In this document: positions 50,884 to 60,463 of the stretch, piece by piece
Layout of the letters: each line of letters begins with the position of its first letter
Position numbering within the stretch: the first letter of the stretch is position 1
Source of the DNA: Anaerolineae bacterium
GTDB lineage: Bacteria > Pseudomonadota > Alphaproteobacteria > DSM-16000 > Inquilinaceae
Direction: 5' to 3'
DNA length: 64,000 nt
Assembly: GCA_028285185.1 (NCBI GenBank)
Contig: JANQQD010000025.1
Location: forward strand, 1 to 64,000
Translations under genes and position numbers: made by a program
Notes under the pieces: model-generated
Told to the model about the DNA's origin: nothing
Databases searched by the model: none
What the model saw: only the letters and a program-made list of their open reading frames with translations

Positions 50884-51503
50884 GCGAGCAGCCGATGGAC
50901 GATGCCGATCTCGACCGGCGCCATGCGGAGAAGATGGCCAAGAAGAAGGCCGCGCGCGACAAGATCATCGCCACCAAAACGATCGAAAAGGGCCTGCTGA
51001 TCGTCCATACCGGCAAGGGCAAGGGCAAGTCGACGGCCGCCTTCGGCATGGTCTGCCGCGCCATCGGCCATGGCATGCGCGTGGGCGTCGTGCAGTTCGT
51101 GAAGGGCAAATGGGAAACGGGCGAGCGCGTGGTGCTGGACCGCTTCCCGGATCAGGTCAGCCTGCACACCATGGGCGAGGGCTTCACCTGGGAGACGCAG
51201 GACCGCCAGCGCGACATCGCCGCCGCCGCCGCGGCGTGGGAGCGCGCGAAGGCGCTGATCGCCGATCCGGCCTACGGCATGGTGCTGCTGGACGAGTTGA
51301 ACATCGTGCTGCGCTACAGCTATCTGCCGATCGAGGACGTTCTGGCGACGCTGGCGGCCCGACCGCCGATGACGCATGTCATCGTCACCGGCCGCAATGC
51401 CAACGAGTCGCTGGTTGAGCAGGCCGATCTGGTCACCGACATGACCATGGTCAAGCACCCATTCCGCAGCGGCGTGAAGGCGCAGGCCGGCATCGAATTC
51501 TAG
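50880..51503 (+). CDS. cobO: Cob(I)yrinic acid a,c-diamide adenosyltransferase
   Basis: A 207-residue CobO/BtuR enzyme of normal length. The modified P-loop GKGKGKSTAAFG lies at about residues 44-55, with LDELNIVLRYSYL as the Walker-B-like element and VIVTGRNANESLVEQADLVTDM near the end. It transfers the 5'-deoxyadenosyl group of ATP to cob(I)yrinate diamide. It is translationally coupled to cobN (ATGA). Confidence 0.95.
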   Translation: MSEQPMDDADLDRRHAEKMAKKKAARDKIIATKTIEKGLLIVHTGKGKGKSTAAFGMVCRAIGHGMRVGVVQFVKGKWETGERVVLDRFPDQVSLHTMGEGFTWETQDRQRDIAAAAAAWERAKALIADPAYGMVLLDELNIVLRYSYLPIEDVLATLAARPPMTHVIVTGRNANESLVEQADLVTDMTMVKHPFRSGVKAQAGIEF

Positions 51504-51518
51504 GGCCGGACAACGCCG

Positions 51519-52988
51519 ATGCCGCGCACACCGGCGGTGATGGTGCAGGGCACCGGCTCCGACGTCGGCAAGTCGCTGCTGGTCGCCGGGATGGCTAGGG
51601 CCTTTGCCCGGCGCGGGCTGGCGGTGCGGCCGTTCAAGCCGCAGAACATGTCCAACAACGCCGCCGTCACGGCCGACGGCGGTGAAATCGGCCGGGCCCA
51701 GGCGCTGCAGGCTCGCGCCGCCGGTGTTCCGCCGGTCATCGACATGAACCCGGTGCTGCTGAAGCCGGAGACGGAGGTCGGCGCGCAGGTGGTCGTCCAG
51801 GGTCGCCGTGTGGCGACGCTGCAGGCCCGCGACTATGGCGCCTTCAAGCCAAGCCTGATGCCCGCGGTGCTGGAAAGCTACGAACGTCTCTCGGCCCAGG
51901 CAGACCTGATGCTGATCGAAGGCGCGGGCAGCCCGGCGGAGGTCAACCTGCGCCGCGGCGACATCGCCAATATGGGCTTCGCCGAGGCCGCAGATGTGCC
52001 GGTGATCCTGGCCGCCGATATCGACCGCGGCGGCGTGATCGCCAGCCTGGTCGGGACCCACGCGGTAGTTACGGAGGCGGAACGAACCCGCATCCGCGGC
52101 TACATCGTCAACAAGTTCCGCGGCGATGTGCGCCTGTTCGACGGCGGCCTGACGGTGATCGACGAACATACCGGCTGGCACAGCCTCGGCGTGGTTCCGT
52201 ATTTCCCCGAGGCACGCAAACTTCCGGCAGAAGACGCCGTGGCATTGCAAAACCTGCAGGACGACGGCCCCCGGCCGATCCGCATTGCCGTCCCCGTTTT
52301 CTCCCGTATCGCCAATTTCGACGATCTGGACCCGCTTAGGGCAGAGGAAGACGTTGCCGTCACCATGGTGCCGGCCGGACGGCCGCTGCCGAGCGACGCC
52401 GACCTCGTGATCCTGCCAGGCTCTAAATCGACGATCGGCGATCTGCAGTACTTTCGTGCGCAAGGCTGGGATATCGATCTGGCCGCCCATGTGCGGCGCG
52501 GCGGCCATGTGCTGGGTCTGTGCGGCGGCTATCAGATGATGGGCCGCCGCCTGGATGACCCCGACGGCATCGAGGGCCCGCGGGGCGCCGTTGACGGCCT
52601 TGGCCTACTGGATCTCAAAACCATGCTGACGCCGGACAAGACGCTGGTGGAGGTCGCCGGCCGGCATTTGTCGACCGACACCCCCGTCCGCGGCTACGAA
52701 ATGCATATCGGCCGCACAACCGGACCGGCGCTGGAATGGCCGCTCTTGGACCTGAGCGGACGGGCGGAGGGGGCCCGGTCCGCCGACGGGCGCATTGCCG
52801 GCTGCTATGTGCACGGGCTGTTCGCATCGGACACGTTCCGCCACGCGTTTCTGTCGACACTGAAGCCACGCACCGATGGCGGTGTGTCCTTCGATGCCGG
52901 CGTCGACGCCGCCTTGGACGCCCTGGCCGACCACCTGCAGGCCCATATCGACCTGGACCGGATGCTGGCGATCGCCGGCTACAGATAG
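51519..52988 (+). CDS. cobQ: Cobyric acid synthase (glutamine-hydrolysing)
   Basis: A 489-residue amidotransferase. The DTBS-like N-terminal domain has [14 protein letters not shown] and [23 protein letters not shown]. The glutaminase domain contains the catalytic Cys in [11 protein letters not shown] and His in CYVHGLF. It amidates four side chains of adenosylcobyrinic acid a,c-diamide. The gene is 15 bases after cobO and its 3' end overlaps that of the convergent cbiB by ten bases. Confidence 0.95.
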   Translation: MPRTPAVMVQGTGSDVGKSLLVAGMARAFARRGLAVRPFKPQNMSNNAAVTADGGEIGRAQALQARAAGVPPVIDMNPVLLKPETEVGAQVVVQGRRVATLQARDYGAFKPSLMPAVLESYERLSAQADLMLIEGAGSPAEVNLRRGDIANMGFAEAADVPVILAADIDRGGVIASLVGTHAVVTEAERTRIRGYIVNKFRGDVRLFDGGLTVIDEHTGWHSLGVVPYFPEARKLPAEDAVALQNLQDDGPRPIRIAVPVFSRIANFDDLDPLRAEEDVAVTMVPAGRPLPSDADLVILPGSKSTIGDLQYFRAQGWDIDLAAHVRRGGHVLGLCGGYQMMGRRLDDPDGIEGPRGAVDGLGLLDLKTMLTPDKTLVEVAGRHLSTDTPVRGYEMHIGRTTGPALEWPLLDLSGRAEGARSADGRIAGCYVHGLFASDTFRHAFLSTLKPRTDGGVSFDAGVDAALDALADHLQAHIDLDRMLAIAGYR

Positions 52989-53974
52989 ATGGCCGCTGCA
53001 CCGAGGCCGGCGATGAGGGCCATCAGCAGCGTCGCTATCGCCATCAGCCTGGCTGCGTCGCCTATGTCCTGCGCCGTCGCCTCAGACCGCCCGCCAGCAT
53101 TCATCCAGTGGTCGTCGACGACGTGCCCGCCATACCGGCGCGGACCGGCCAGGGCCAACCCAAGACCGCCGGCCATCGCCGCCTCAGGCCAGCCGGCATT
53201 GGGCGAGCGATGACGGCGGGCGTCGCGGGCCATGGCCCGCAGGGCATCGACCGCGGCCCCGCGCGCGTGCAGGGCCGCGGCAAGCGCGATCAACAGCCCG
53301 GCGAGACGCGCCGGGATCAAGTTCACCAGATCATCGAAGCGGGCGGCAGCCCATCCGAACTGCAGGTGCCGCGGTGTGCGATGCCCGATCATGCTGTCGG
53401 CCGTGTTGACGGCCTTATAGGCGATGATGCCAGGCAGGCCGGCGACCAGATACCAGAAGGCCGGCGCCACGACCCCGTCGGAGAAGTTCTCAGCACAGCT
53501 CTCGATCGCCGCACGCGCAACGGCCGGCTCGTCCAAACTCTGAGGGTCGCGGCCGACGATATGCGCCACCGCAGCACGACCACCCGCGAGCCCACCCGAT
53601 CGCAGCCCGTCGCCGACCGCCGAAACGTGGTCGTACAGGCTCCGCCCGGCGAGCAGAATGGCCACGATCATCGCCTCAGCGATCCCCCCCCAGGGATGCA
53701 AGCCGGTGACGACGGAGAGCAACCAGCCGAGAGCCCCGCTAACAACAAGAAGGCAGATCAGGCAGAGGACACCCGCCCAGCGGCGTTGCTTGTCGCTCCG
53801 CTCATCGCGGTTCAGTCGGCGATCGAGTGCGGAGACTAGCCGGCCGAACAGGACGATCGGGTGCGTCACGCGCGACCACAGCCATGCGGGTTCGCCGACA
53901 AGCGCATCCAGAAGAAGAGCGGCCGCAAGAATGCCGAACGAGCCCGGCCAGGGGAGATCGATCCAGGGATCCAT
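52979..53974 (-). CDS. cbiB: Adenosylcobinamide-phosphate synthase
   Basis: A 331-residue integral membrane protein of the CbiB/CobD family. It has [75 protein letters not shown] and [17 protein letters not shown]. It joins aminopropanol phosphate from CobD to cobyric acid. The ATG at 53974 gives the family start; the frame is open 21 codons further. It is the only cobalamin gene here on the minus strand and converges on cobQ with a ten-base overlap. Confidence 0.93.
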   Translation of the reverse strand: MDPWIDLPWPGSFGILAAALLLDALVGEPAWLWSRVTHPIVLFGRLVSALDRRLNRDERSDKQRRWAGVLCLICLLVVSGALGWLLSVVTGLHPWGGIAEAMIVAILLAGRSLYDHVSAVGDGLRSGGLAGGRAAVAHIVGRDPQSLDEPAVARAAIESCAENFSDGVVAPAFWYLVAGLPGIIAYKAVNTADSMIGHRTPRHLQFGWAAARFDDLVNLIPARLAGLLIALAAALHARGAAVDALRAMARDARRHRSPNAGWPEAAMAGGLGLALAGPRRYGGHVVDDHWMNAGGRSEATAQDIGDAARLMAIATLLMALIAGLGAAAIYL

Positions 53975-54244
53975 GTCGGGAACGTATGCCTGAGGGCGCG
54001 CGAGTGCACCATCCGTCCGAGCCAGTCGGGCCGGCAAACCTCAGACGTCAGGTCCCGGTGCGACGTCTTAAGGTCGCGCGCCGGATAGCGGGAAGTGGGT
54101 CGGCGGTGTCTAATGGCCTAAGAAACCGAAGCATTCCCATCAGCCTCGCCGTCCGGTCCAGGATGGCGCCCCGTGATGCGCAAAGAGAGCATCGGGAAGA
54201 GTGGGACCAACGCGATAACCTCGCGGCGGGAGGAGACCTCGACC

Positions 54245-55756
54245 ATGGCCAAGACGCGCCCCAACATCCTGCTGATCATGGCCGATCAGCTCGCCCCGCA
54301 GTTTCTGCCGGCCTACGGTCACCCGGTGGTGAAGACGCCGCATCTCGATCGCCTGTGTGAGGATGCGGTGATCTTCGACGCGGCCTATTGCAACGCGCCG
54401 CTCTGTGCCCCGGCCCGCTATACACTGATGAGCGGGCGGCAGCCGTCAAAGATCGGCGCGTGGGACAACGCGGCCGAGTTCGCCGCCGAGATACCGACCT
54501 TTGCCCACCATCTGGCGGCCGCGGGCTACCGCACCTGCCTCAGCGGCAAGATGCATTTCTGCGGCCCCGACCAGCTTCACGGTTTCGAAGACCGCCTGAC
54601 GACGGACGTCTATCCCGCCGATTTCTCCTGGACGCCGGACTGGGACGATCCTCAACGGCGGCTCGACTATTTCCACACCATGGATGTCGTTCGCGAGGCG
54701 GGTCCGTGCTTGCGCTCGGCCTATCTGGATTTCGACGACGAGGTGACCTTCGCCGCGACGCGCTACCTGTTTGATCTTGCTCGCGGCGGTGATGAAAGGC
54801 CGTTCTGCCTGGTTGCCGCCTACATCCATCCCCACGATCCCTATATCAACCGGCCGGAATACTGGGACCTTTACGACGACGACGCGATCGACCCGCCGGC
54901 AATCCCGGCGGGTGCGGCGCCGCGCGATGTGCATTCGGAGCGGCTGATCCACGCGATGCGCATGGACGACCCGTGGCCGAGCGAGGCGACCGTGCGCCGA
55001 GCCCGCCGCGCCTACTATGCCTCGACCAGCTACATCGACGCCCAGGTCGGGGCCTTGATGCAGGCTTTGGACGAGGCGGGCTTTGCCGAGGACACCGTGG
55101 TGCTGTTCACCTCAGACCACGGCGACATGCTGGGCGAGCGCGGACTCTGGTTCAAGATGAGCTGGTTCGAGCACAGTGCCCGGGTGCCCCTGATCGTCCG
55201 CGCCCCTGGGGCCTTCGTCCCGCGCCGCGTCGCGGCTGCCGTATCCCACGTCGATCTAATGGCCACGCTGGCCGAGATCGCGAACGACGGCGCGCCGTTC
55301 GGAGGAACCCCAACCGAGGGGCGGTCTCTCCTGCCGCACCTCTCGGGGCGCGATGGGCACGACGAGGTGATCGGCGAGTATTTCGGCGAAGGCACGGTAG
55401 AGCCACTGTTCATGATCCGGCGCGGCACCCGGAAATTCGTCACGGCGGCGGGCGACCCGCCGCAGCTCTACGATCTCGCCGCCGATCCGCACGAGACGGT
55501 CAACCTCGCGGAGAGCCCGAACCATGCGGCCGAAGTTGAGGCATTCCGAACGGAGGCTGCGGCCAGATGGGATGCCAGCGCTTTGAAAGAGCGCGTACTG
55601 GAGAGCCAGCGCCGCCGCCACTTCATCGCCCCGATCCAGCGCGCCCAGGGCCGGTCATGGGACTATACGCCCCCGGCCGACGGCACGCGGACCTACATCC
55701 GCAACCACCTCAGCATCGCGGAAATTGAACGCCGTTCGCGATTTCCGACAGTGTGA
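54245..55756 (+). CDS. betC: Choline-sulfatase
   Basis: A 503-residue sulfatase, the usual BetC length. Cys54 in LCAPAR (C-x-P-x-R) is the residue converted to formylglycine. Metal-binding ADQ is near the N-terminus and TSDHGDMLGERGLWFKMSWFEH is the second acidic site. YNAPLC-like CNAPLCAPAR, LSGKMHFCGPDQLHGFEDR and the C-terminal domain match choline-sulfatases rather than arylsulfatases. No signal peptide, so cytoplasmic. It releases choline from choline-O-sulfate. The start ATG 54245 has GGAGGAG upstream. No bet genes adjoin it; it sits inside the cobalamin region. Confidence 0.87.
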   Translation: MAKTRPNILLIMADQLAPQFLPAYGHPVVKTPHLDRLCEDAVIFDAAYCNAPLCAPARYTLMSGRQPSKIGAWDNAAEFAAEIPTFAHHLAAAGYRTCLSGKMHFCGPDQLHGFEDRLTTDVYPADFSWTPDWDDPQRRLDYFHTMDVVREAGPCLRSAYLDFDDEVTFAATRYLFDLARGGDERPFCLVAAYIHPHDPYINRPEYWDLYDDDAIDPPAIPAGAAPRDVHSERLIHAMRMDDPWPSEATVRRARRAYYASTSYIDAQVGALMQALDEAGFAEDTVVLFTSDHGDMLGERGLWFKMSWFEHSARVPLIVRAPGAFVPRRVAAAVSHVDLMATLAEIANDGAPFGGTPTEGRSLLPHLSGRDGHDEVIGEYFGEGTVEPLFMIRRGTRKFVTAAGDPPQLYDLAADPHETVNLAESPNHAAEVEAFRTEAAARWDASALKERVLESQRRRHFIAPIQRAQGRSWDYTPPADGTRTYIRNHLSIAEIERRSRFPTV

Positions 55757-55810
55757 CGATTGTTTCGGGGTTAGCTGCCTCACCGGCGAATCCGCGCATG
55801 GAATGCGCCT

Positions 55811-57280
55811 TCACTCATTCCCTTGCGAGAGCGAAAGTACCCAGGCCTCGAGTGCCGCGGTGTCCGCAATCTCTCCGTCCCAAGCCAGATCCGGCTCAAT
55901 CGCGCCCTGCCTGCCAGGGGTGGCGCTTAGGAACGCCTTCGTCGACAAAGACATCCACGCCCAGCCGCTGGGCAATGCCACCTGTCGTATCTCGCCATAG
56001 AGGCCGTGGGCGCGGGTGGGCCAGCCGACCAGCGTGACGTCGTCGATGGCGCGTAAAAGGTCGACGAACAGGAGGGCGGAGCTGAAGACGCGGCCGTCGA
56101 TCACGACGAAGACCTGGCCCGCGTGCTCGGACGGCGGCGGGTCGGTGCGCACGGGCTCCGACCGCTCTCCAAGACGGGCCAGCGGCTCGCCGGCGGCGAT
56201 TGCGGTGTCGAGGGCCGCCAGGATGGTGTCGAGGTATCGCGCGAGGCCGGGATCGTCCGGACGGCTCACGCCCAGCGCATCGCGAAAGCTCTGGAAGTGG
56301 TCGCGGTTCGCGGGCGACGCACGCATGGCGTCGGGGATGCCGGAATAGAGCTGCCCCTCGCCCCAGACCACCAGCGGCTCGCCATAAACGGCCACAGCGA
56401 AGCCGCGCGAGAGGAACGAGTTGCCACCGCCATTGCCCCGCAGGTCGAAGACGATGTTGGCGTCAGTCGGCGCGGCCTCAACCATCTGCCGCATCTCCTC
56501 AACCGCCTGCACGGCCGCGCCCCTGGGGGCCAAGGTGGGCAGCGAGATCCACAGCAAGTCGTCGGCGATCCAGCGGCCACCAATCTGCGGGGGGCTTCCG
56601 AATGCAGCTGCAGCAAGCAGTGGTTGCAGCCAGCTCATGCGGGCCGGCGTCCAAGCCAGGTCGAACGGCTGCTCCTCACCGTCGACCAGGAACCGACAGC
56701 GCTCCGGCCGTGCCATGTCGAGCTGGCCCTGATCGAGGAACATCAGCGGTGCGGCCGAGACACGATCCGCCGCCAAGGCTCCATCGCCCCGAAAGCGCAG
56801 GGCGTTGCGATGCAACAGCCAAGCCGCGTCGTGATCACCGCAGCCGACCAGTTCCGCGCCTAAGGGCGGGACGTCGACGCCGAGCATCGCCGACACGACA
56901 ATCGCATCGCGGCGATAGGATGCCACGAAACCGGGGCCGAGCGTGTCCGGTCGGCCCACGGTCGCCCATTGGGGATGCTGCTGGTTGCCCCAGACAGCGA
57001 GATGGTGGTCCGGCAAACCGTTGGCGTACTCGATCAGCAGATAGAGGTACTGCGTGAGATCGGCGACGCGATCGGCGCTGGCCATCGCGGCGTCCAACCC
57101 GTCTTCAAGCCTCGCGCGGAACTGCGGGTCGAGCTCTGGGCCAGGATGGTCGGCCTCCACCAAGTCATGGATCGCCTGCAGGTCCTGCCGGGCGAGCGCC
57201 GGCCAGTCCGGTTCCTGCGCCCAGGCCTCGACGGCGCCTAAGGCCAGCAGCAAGGCTGCGATGCCCCAAGCTCGTGTCAT
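55811..57280 (-). CDS. Exported S41-family peptidase-like protein
   Basis: A 489-residue protein with a signal peptide (TRAWGIAALLLALGAVEAWA, cleavage before QEPD). The S41 (tail-specific protease) core appears as NIVFDLRGNGGGNSFLS and VFVVIDGRVFSSALLFVDLL; one of the Ser in VFSSALL would be the nucleophile. No PDZ domain is obvious. The ATG 57280 has AAGGGA upstream; the longer frame to 57451 is not coding-like. It is periplasmic. Substrate unknown; activity is uncertain because the Lys of the S41 dyad cannot be placed by eye. Confidence 0.78.
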   Translation of the reverse strand: MTRAWGIAALLLALGAVEAWAQEPDWPALARQDLQAIHDLVEADHPGPELDPQFRARLEDGLDAAMASADRVADLTQYLYLLIEYANGLPDHHLAVWGNQQHPQWATVGRPDTLGPGFVASYRRDAIVVSAMLGVDVPPLGAELVGCGDHDAAWLLHRNALRFRGDGALAADRVSAAPLMFLDQGQLDMARPERCRFLVDGEEQPFDLAWTPARMSWLQPLLAAAAFGSPPQIGGRWIADDLLWISLPTLAPRGAAVQAVEEMRQMVEAAPTDANIVFDLRGNGGGNSFLSRGFAVAVYGEPLVVWGEGQLYSGIPDAMRASPANRDHFQSFRDALGVSRPDDPGLARYLDTILAALDTAIAAGEPLARLGERSEPVRTDPPPSEHAGQVFVVIDGRVFSSALLFVDLLRAIDDVTLVGWPTRAHGLYGEIRQVALPSGWAWMSLSTKAFLSATPGRQGAIEPDLAWDGEIADTAALEAWVLSLSQGNE

Positions 57281-57576
57281 CTCGCCATTCCCTTCGGACG
57301 CTCGCGGCGGACCTTGATGGCGAGGACCATACCCGCATCGGCGATCCCGAAACACCGGGCTTTCCAACACGCCGCTTCCTGGGCCAGACTGCGCCCCGCG
57401 CACACCCGGGACACGGACCTGGTCGGTGACGGGAATCCTCAACGGGCCCATTGCGGCACGGGGAGGAGCGGGCGGATCTTGACGAGGCCCGCGTTGCAGC
57501 CGATGACAGGCCCGCCGGTATTCCTGCCGGTGGGATCCCAGGCGTGCGCCGCAGGTGGATCAAGGGGAGGTCCCGC

Positions 57577-58626
57577 ATGGGCGACCGTTTTGGGGTGATG
57601 ATCTGCGGCCATGGCAGCCGCGACCCGATGGCCGTAAAGGAATTCGCCGTTCTGTCGGAGAAGCTGACCGGCCGCTTCGGCGACTGGCCGGTGGACTACG
57701 GCTATCTGGAGTTTGCGCGGCCCGTAATCCGCGACGGGCTGGACCGGCTGCGCGAGCGGCAGGTGAACCGCGTACTGGCCGTACCGGGCATGCTGTTCGC
57801 CGCCGGCCACGCCAAGAACGACATTCCGTCGGTGCTGAACACCTATCAGGCCGGCCATGATGGCCTGACCATCCAGTACGGGCGCGAGCTGGGCATCGAC
57901 ACCCGCATGGTGCGGGCGGCCGGTGAGCGCGTCGGCGAGGCGCTGGCGGCGGCCGGCGACCATGTGCCGCGGCATGACACGGTGCTGGTCGTGGTCGGCC
58001 GCGGCGCGTCGGACCCCGATGCCAATTCCAACGTCGCCAAGGTCATGCGCCTGCTGTGGGAAGGCATGGGCTTCGGCTGGGGCGAGACCGCCTATTCCGG
58101 TGTCACCTTCCCGCTGGTGGAGCCGGCGCTGGAGCACGTGGCGCGCCTGGGCTTCCGCCGCGTGGTCGTGTTCCCCTATTTCCTGTTCACCGGGATCCTG
58201 GTGCAGCGGATCTATGACCACACCGACCTGGTCGCCGCGCGGCATCCCGAAATCGAGTTCGTGAAGGCACCCTATCTGAACGACCACCCGCTGGTGCTGG
58301 AAACCTTCGTCAGCCGCGTGCATGAGATCCTGGAGGGCACCGGCAACATGAACTGCCAGATGTGCAAGTACCGGGAGCAGGTGCTGGGTTTCGAAGCCGA
58401 AATCGGGCTGGCGCAGGAAAGCCACCACCATCACGTGGAAGGCATCGGCACCGACGCCGACCACCATCACCACGATCACGGCGATCATCATCACCACGGC
58501 CATGATCATGGTCACGACCATCATCACCACGGCGACGGCCATGCGCACGGGCACCACCACCCCTACCCGCATGCCGACCATCCGTTGGGACCGAAGAGCT
58601 TGCGCCAGTCGGAGGCTGCCGATTGA
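57577..58626 (+). CDS. cbiX: CbiX-type sirohydrochlorin cobaltochelatase with His-rich tail and Cys motif
   Basis: A 349-residue, two-domain chelatase. The metal-binding His is in CGHGSRDP (residues 10-17). The first domain runs to about 125, the second from about 135 (VVVGRGASDPDAN) to 255. After it comes M258-x-C260-x-x-C263 (MNCQMC), similar in layout to the iron-sulfur motif of Bacillus CbiX-L, and then residues 283-335 with 27 His, probably for cobalt storage. The start ATG 57577 has GGGGAGG upstream. It overlaps cobH by four bases. Cobalt or iron insertion into sirohydrochlorin is the family reaction. Confidence 0.9.
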   Translation: MGDRFGVMICGHGSRDPMAVKEFAVLSEKLTGRFGDWPVDYGYLEFARPVIRDGLDRLRERQVNRVLAVPGMLFAAGHAKNDIPSVLNTYQAGHDGLTIQYGRELGIDTRMVRAAGERVGEALAAAGDHVPRHDTVLVVVGRGASDPDANSNVAKVMRLLWEGMGFGWGETAYSGVTFPLVEPALEHVARLGFRRVVVFPYFLFTGILVQRIYDHTDLVAARHPEIEFVKAPYLNDHPLVLETFVSRVHEILEGTGNMNCQMCKYREQVLGFEAEIGLAQESHHHHVEGIGTDADHHHHDHGDHHHHGHDHGHDHHHHGDGHAHGHHHPYPHADHPLGPKSLRQSEAAD

Positions 58627-59261
58627 ACGCGTTGCCGGCCTACCTGCGCGACCCCCATGCCATTTCGCGGAGCTCCACCGAGATCATCCGGCGGGAAACC
58701 GACCTGTCGGCACTGCCGCCGGGCCTGGCAGCAGTGGCGGTTCGTCTGATCCACACCTGCGGCATGACGGACATCGTCGGCGATCTCGCCTTTGGCCCGG
58801 ACCTGGCGGCAGCCGGGCATGGGGCGCTTGAGGCCGGCGCCCCCATTTTGGTCGACAGCCGGATGGTCGCCGCGGGCATCACGCGGTCGTTCCTTCCGGC
58901 CGGCAACGATGTCGTCTGCGGGCTGGACGATGCGCGGACGGCCGATAGCGCGGTGCGGGACGCCACCACGCGGTCCGCGGCAGCCCTGGCGCTGCTGCAG
59001 GACCGGTTTGCCGGCGCTGTGATCGCCATCGGCAATGCGCCGACAGCGCTGTTCCGGCTCTTGGAGATGCTGGATGCCGGAGCGCCCAAGCCGGCGGCGA
59101 TCCTGGCCTTCCCTGTCGGTTTCGTCGGCGCAGCGGAATCCAAGGCGGCACTGGCGGAGGATCCCCGCGGCGTGCCCTTCCTGACGCTCTTGGGCCGGCG
59201 CGGCGGCAGCGCCATGGCGGCCGCCGCCGTCAATGGGCTTGCCGCCGGAGAGCCGGCATGA
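58623..59261 (+). CDS. cobH: Precorrin-8X methylmutase
   Basis: A 212-residue CobH/CbiC, normal length. The catalytic His lies in RLIHTCGM at about residue 43; VDSRMVAAGITR, AIGNAPTALFRLLE and FPVGFVGAAESK are family signatures. It shifts a methyl from C11 to C12 to form hydrogenobyrinate. TTG 58623 starts inside the cbiX stop region (four-base overlap), and the end overlaps cobL by four bases. Confidence 0.94.
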   Translation: MNALPAYLRDPHAISRSSTEIIRRETDLSALPPGLAAVAVRLIHTCGMTDIVGDLAFGPDLAAAGHGALEAGAPILVDSRMVAAGITRSFLPAGNDVVCGLDDARTADSAVRDATTRSAAALALLQDRFAGAVIAIGNAPTALFRLLEMLDAGAPKPAAILAFPVGFVGAAESKAALAEDPRGVPFLTLLGRRGGSAMAAAAVNGLAAGEPA

Positions 59262-60463
59262 CCGCCTGGCTGTCTGTGATCGGCATCGGCGAAGACGGGC
59301 TTGAGGGCCTTTCGTCCGTCGCGCGCACGCTTCTCGCCGAGGCGGAACTGCTGATCGGCGGCGAACGGCACCTGGGTATGATCCCGGAGGATGGGCGGGA
59401 CCGGCTCTGCTGGCCGAAGCCGCTCAAGACCGCGATCCCGGAGATCCTGCAGCGCAGCGGAAGGCGGGTGGCGGTTCTCGCGACCGGTGACCCCATGTGC
59501 TATGGCGTCGGCGCCCGGCTGGCGCGCGTCATTCCGGCGGAGGAGATGACGATCGTTCCGGCGCTGTCGGCCTTCAACCTGGCTTGCGCGCGCATGGCAT
59601 GGTCGCTCCCGGACATCGAGACCGTCACCATCCATGGCCGACCGAGAGAGATGATCGTCGCCAGCTTCTATCCCGGCGCCCGCATCCTGGCCCTGACGAC
59701 CGGCGGCAGCACGCCGGCGGCCGTTGCGCGGATGCTGTGCGAGCACGGCTACGGGGACAGCCGCCTGACGGTGCTTGAGCGGATGGGCAGCCCCACAGAA
59801 CGCCGGCTGGACGGCGTCGCCCGAACCTGGCCGCACGAGCGCGCAGCCGATCTGAACACCCTTGCCGTCGAGTGCATCGCCGATCCCGGAACGGTTGCGC
59901 GTGCACGTTTGCCCGGATTGCCGGACGAGGTGTTCGCGCATGACGGGCAATTGACCAAGCGCGAAGTGCGGGCCGCCACCCTGGCCCTGCTGGCACCCCT
60001 GCCCGCCCAATGCCTCTGGGACGTGGGTGCCGGCTGCGGCTCCGTCGGCATTGAATGGCTGCGCAGCCATCCCAACAACCGTGCGGTGGCCATCGAGCGG
60101 TCGGCCGCGCGCTGTGGCCTGATTGCGCGCAATGCCGCAACCCTGGGCGCGCCGCTGCTGCAGGTGGTCGAGGGCCAGGCACCGGACGCGCTCGCCGGCC
60201 TCGCCCCGCCGGACGCCATCTTCATCGGCGGCGGCATCGCCAGCGAGGGCCTTGTGGAGGCCTGCTGGCAGGCCCTGCCGTCCGGAGGCCGGCTGGTGGC
60301 GAACGTCGTGACCGTGGAAGGGGAGAGCGCCGTGTTCCACTGGCACGCCCGCCTGGGCGGCCAACTTGGCCGGATTGCCGTCTCGCGCGGCGAAGCGGTC
60401 GGCCCATTCACCGGATGGCGACCGCTGATGCCGGTCACCCAGTGGTCGGTGGTCAAGCCATGA
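59258..60463 (+). CDS. cobL: Precorrin-6Y C5,15-methyltransferase (decarboxylating), CbiE-CbiT fusion
   Basis: A 401-residue CobL. The N-terminal 200 residues are a CbiE-type tetrapyrrole methyltransferase with VIGIGEDGLEGL, LATGDPMCYGVG and IVPALSAFNLACARM. The C-terminal CbiT-type Rossmann methyltransferase has LTKREVRAATLALLAP and LWDVGAGCGSVGIEWLR. It methylates C5 and C15 and decarboxylates the C12 acetate. Overlaps both neighbours by four bases. Confidence 0.94.
   Translation: MTAWLSVIGIGEDGLEGLSSVARTLLAEAELLIGGERHLGMIPEDGRDRLCWPKPLKTAIPEILQRSGRRVAVLATGDPMCYGVGARLARVIPAEEMTIVPALSAFNLACARMAWSLPDIETVTIHGRPREMIVASFYPGARILALTTGGSTPAAVARMLCEHGYGDSRLTVLERMGSPTERRLDGVARTWPHERAADLNTLAVECIADPGTVARARLPGLPDEVFAHDGQLTKREVRAATLALLAPLPAQCLWDVGAGCGSVGIEWLRSHPNNRAVAIERSAARCGLIARNAATLGAPLLQVVEGQAPDALAGLAPPDAIFIGGGIASEGLVEACWQALPSGGRLVANVVTVEGESAVFHWHARLGGQLGRIAVSRGEAVGPFTGWRPLMPVTQWSVVKP

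Noticed and set aside
57281-57576. Possible second cobalamin riboswitch before cbiX
   Set aside because: I looked for the B12 box, the GCCACTG element and the CCCCGCAACTG segment and found none in the right order.
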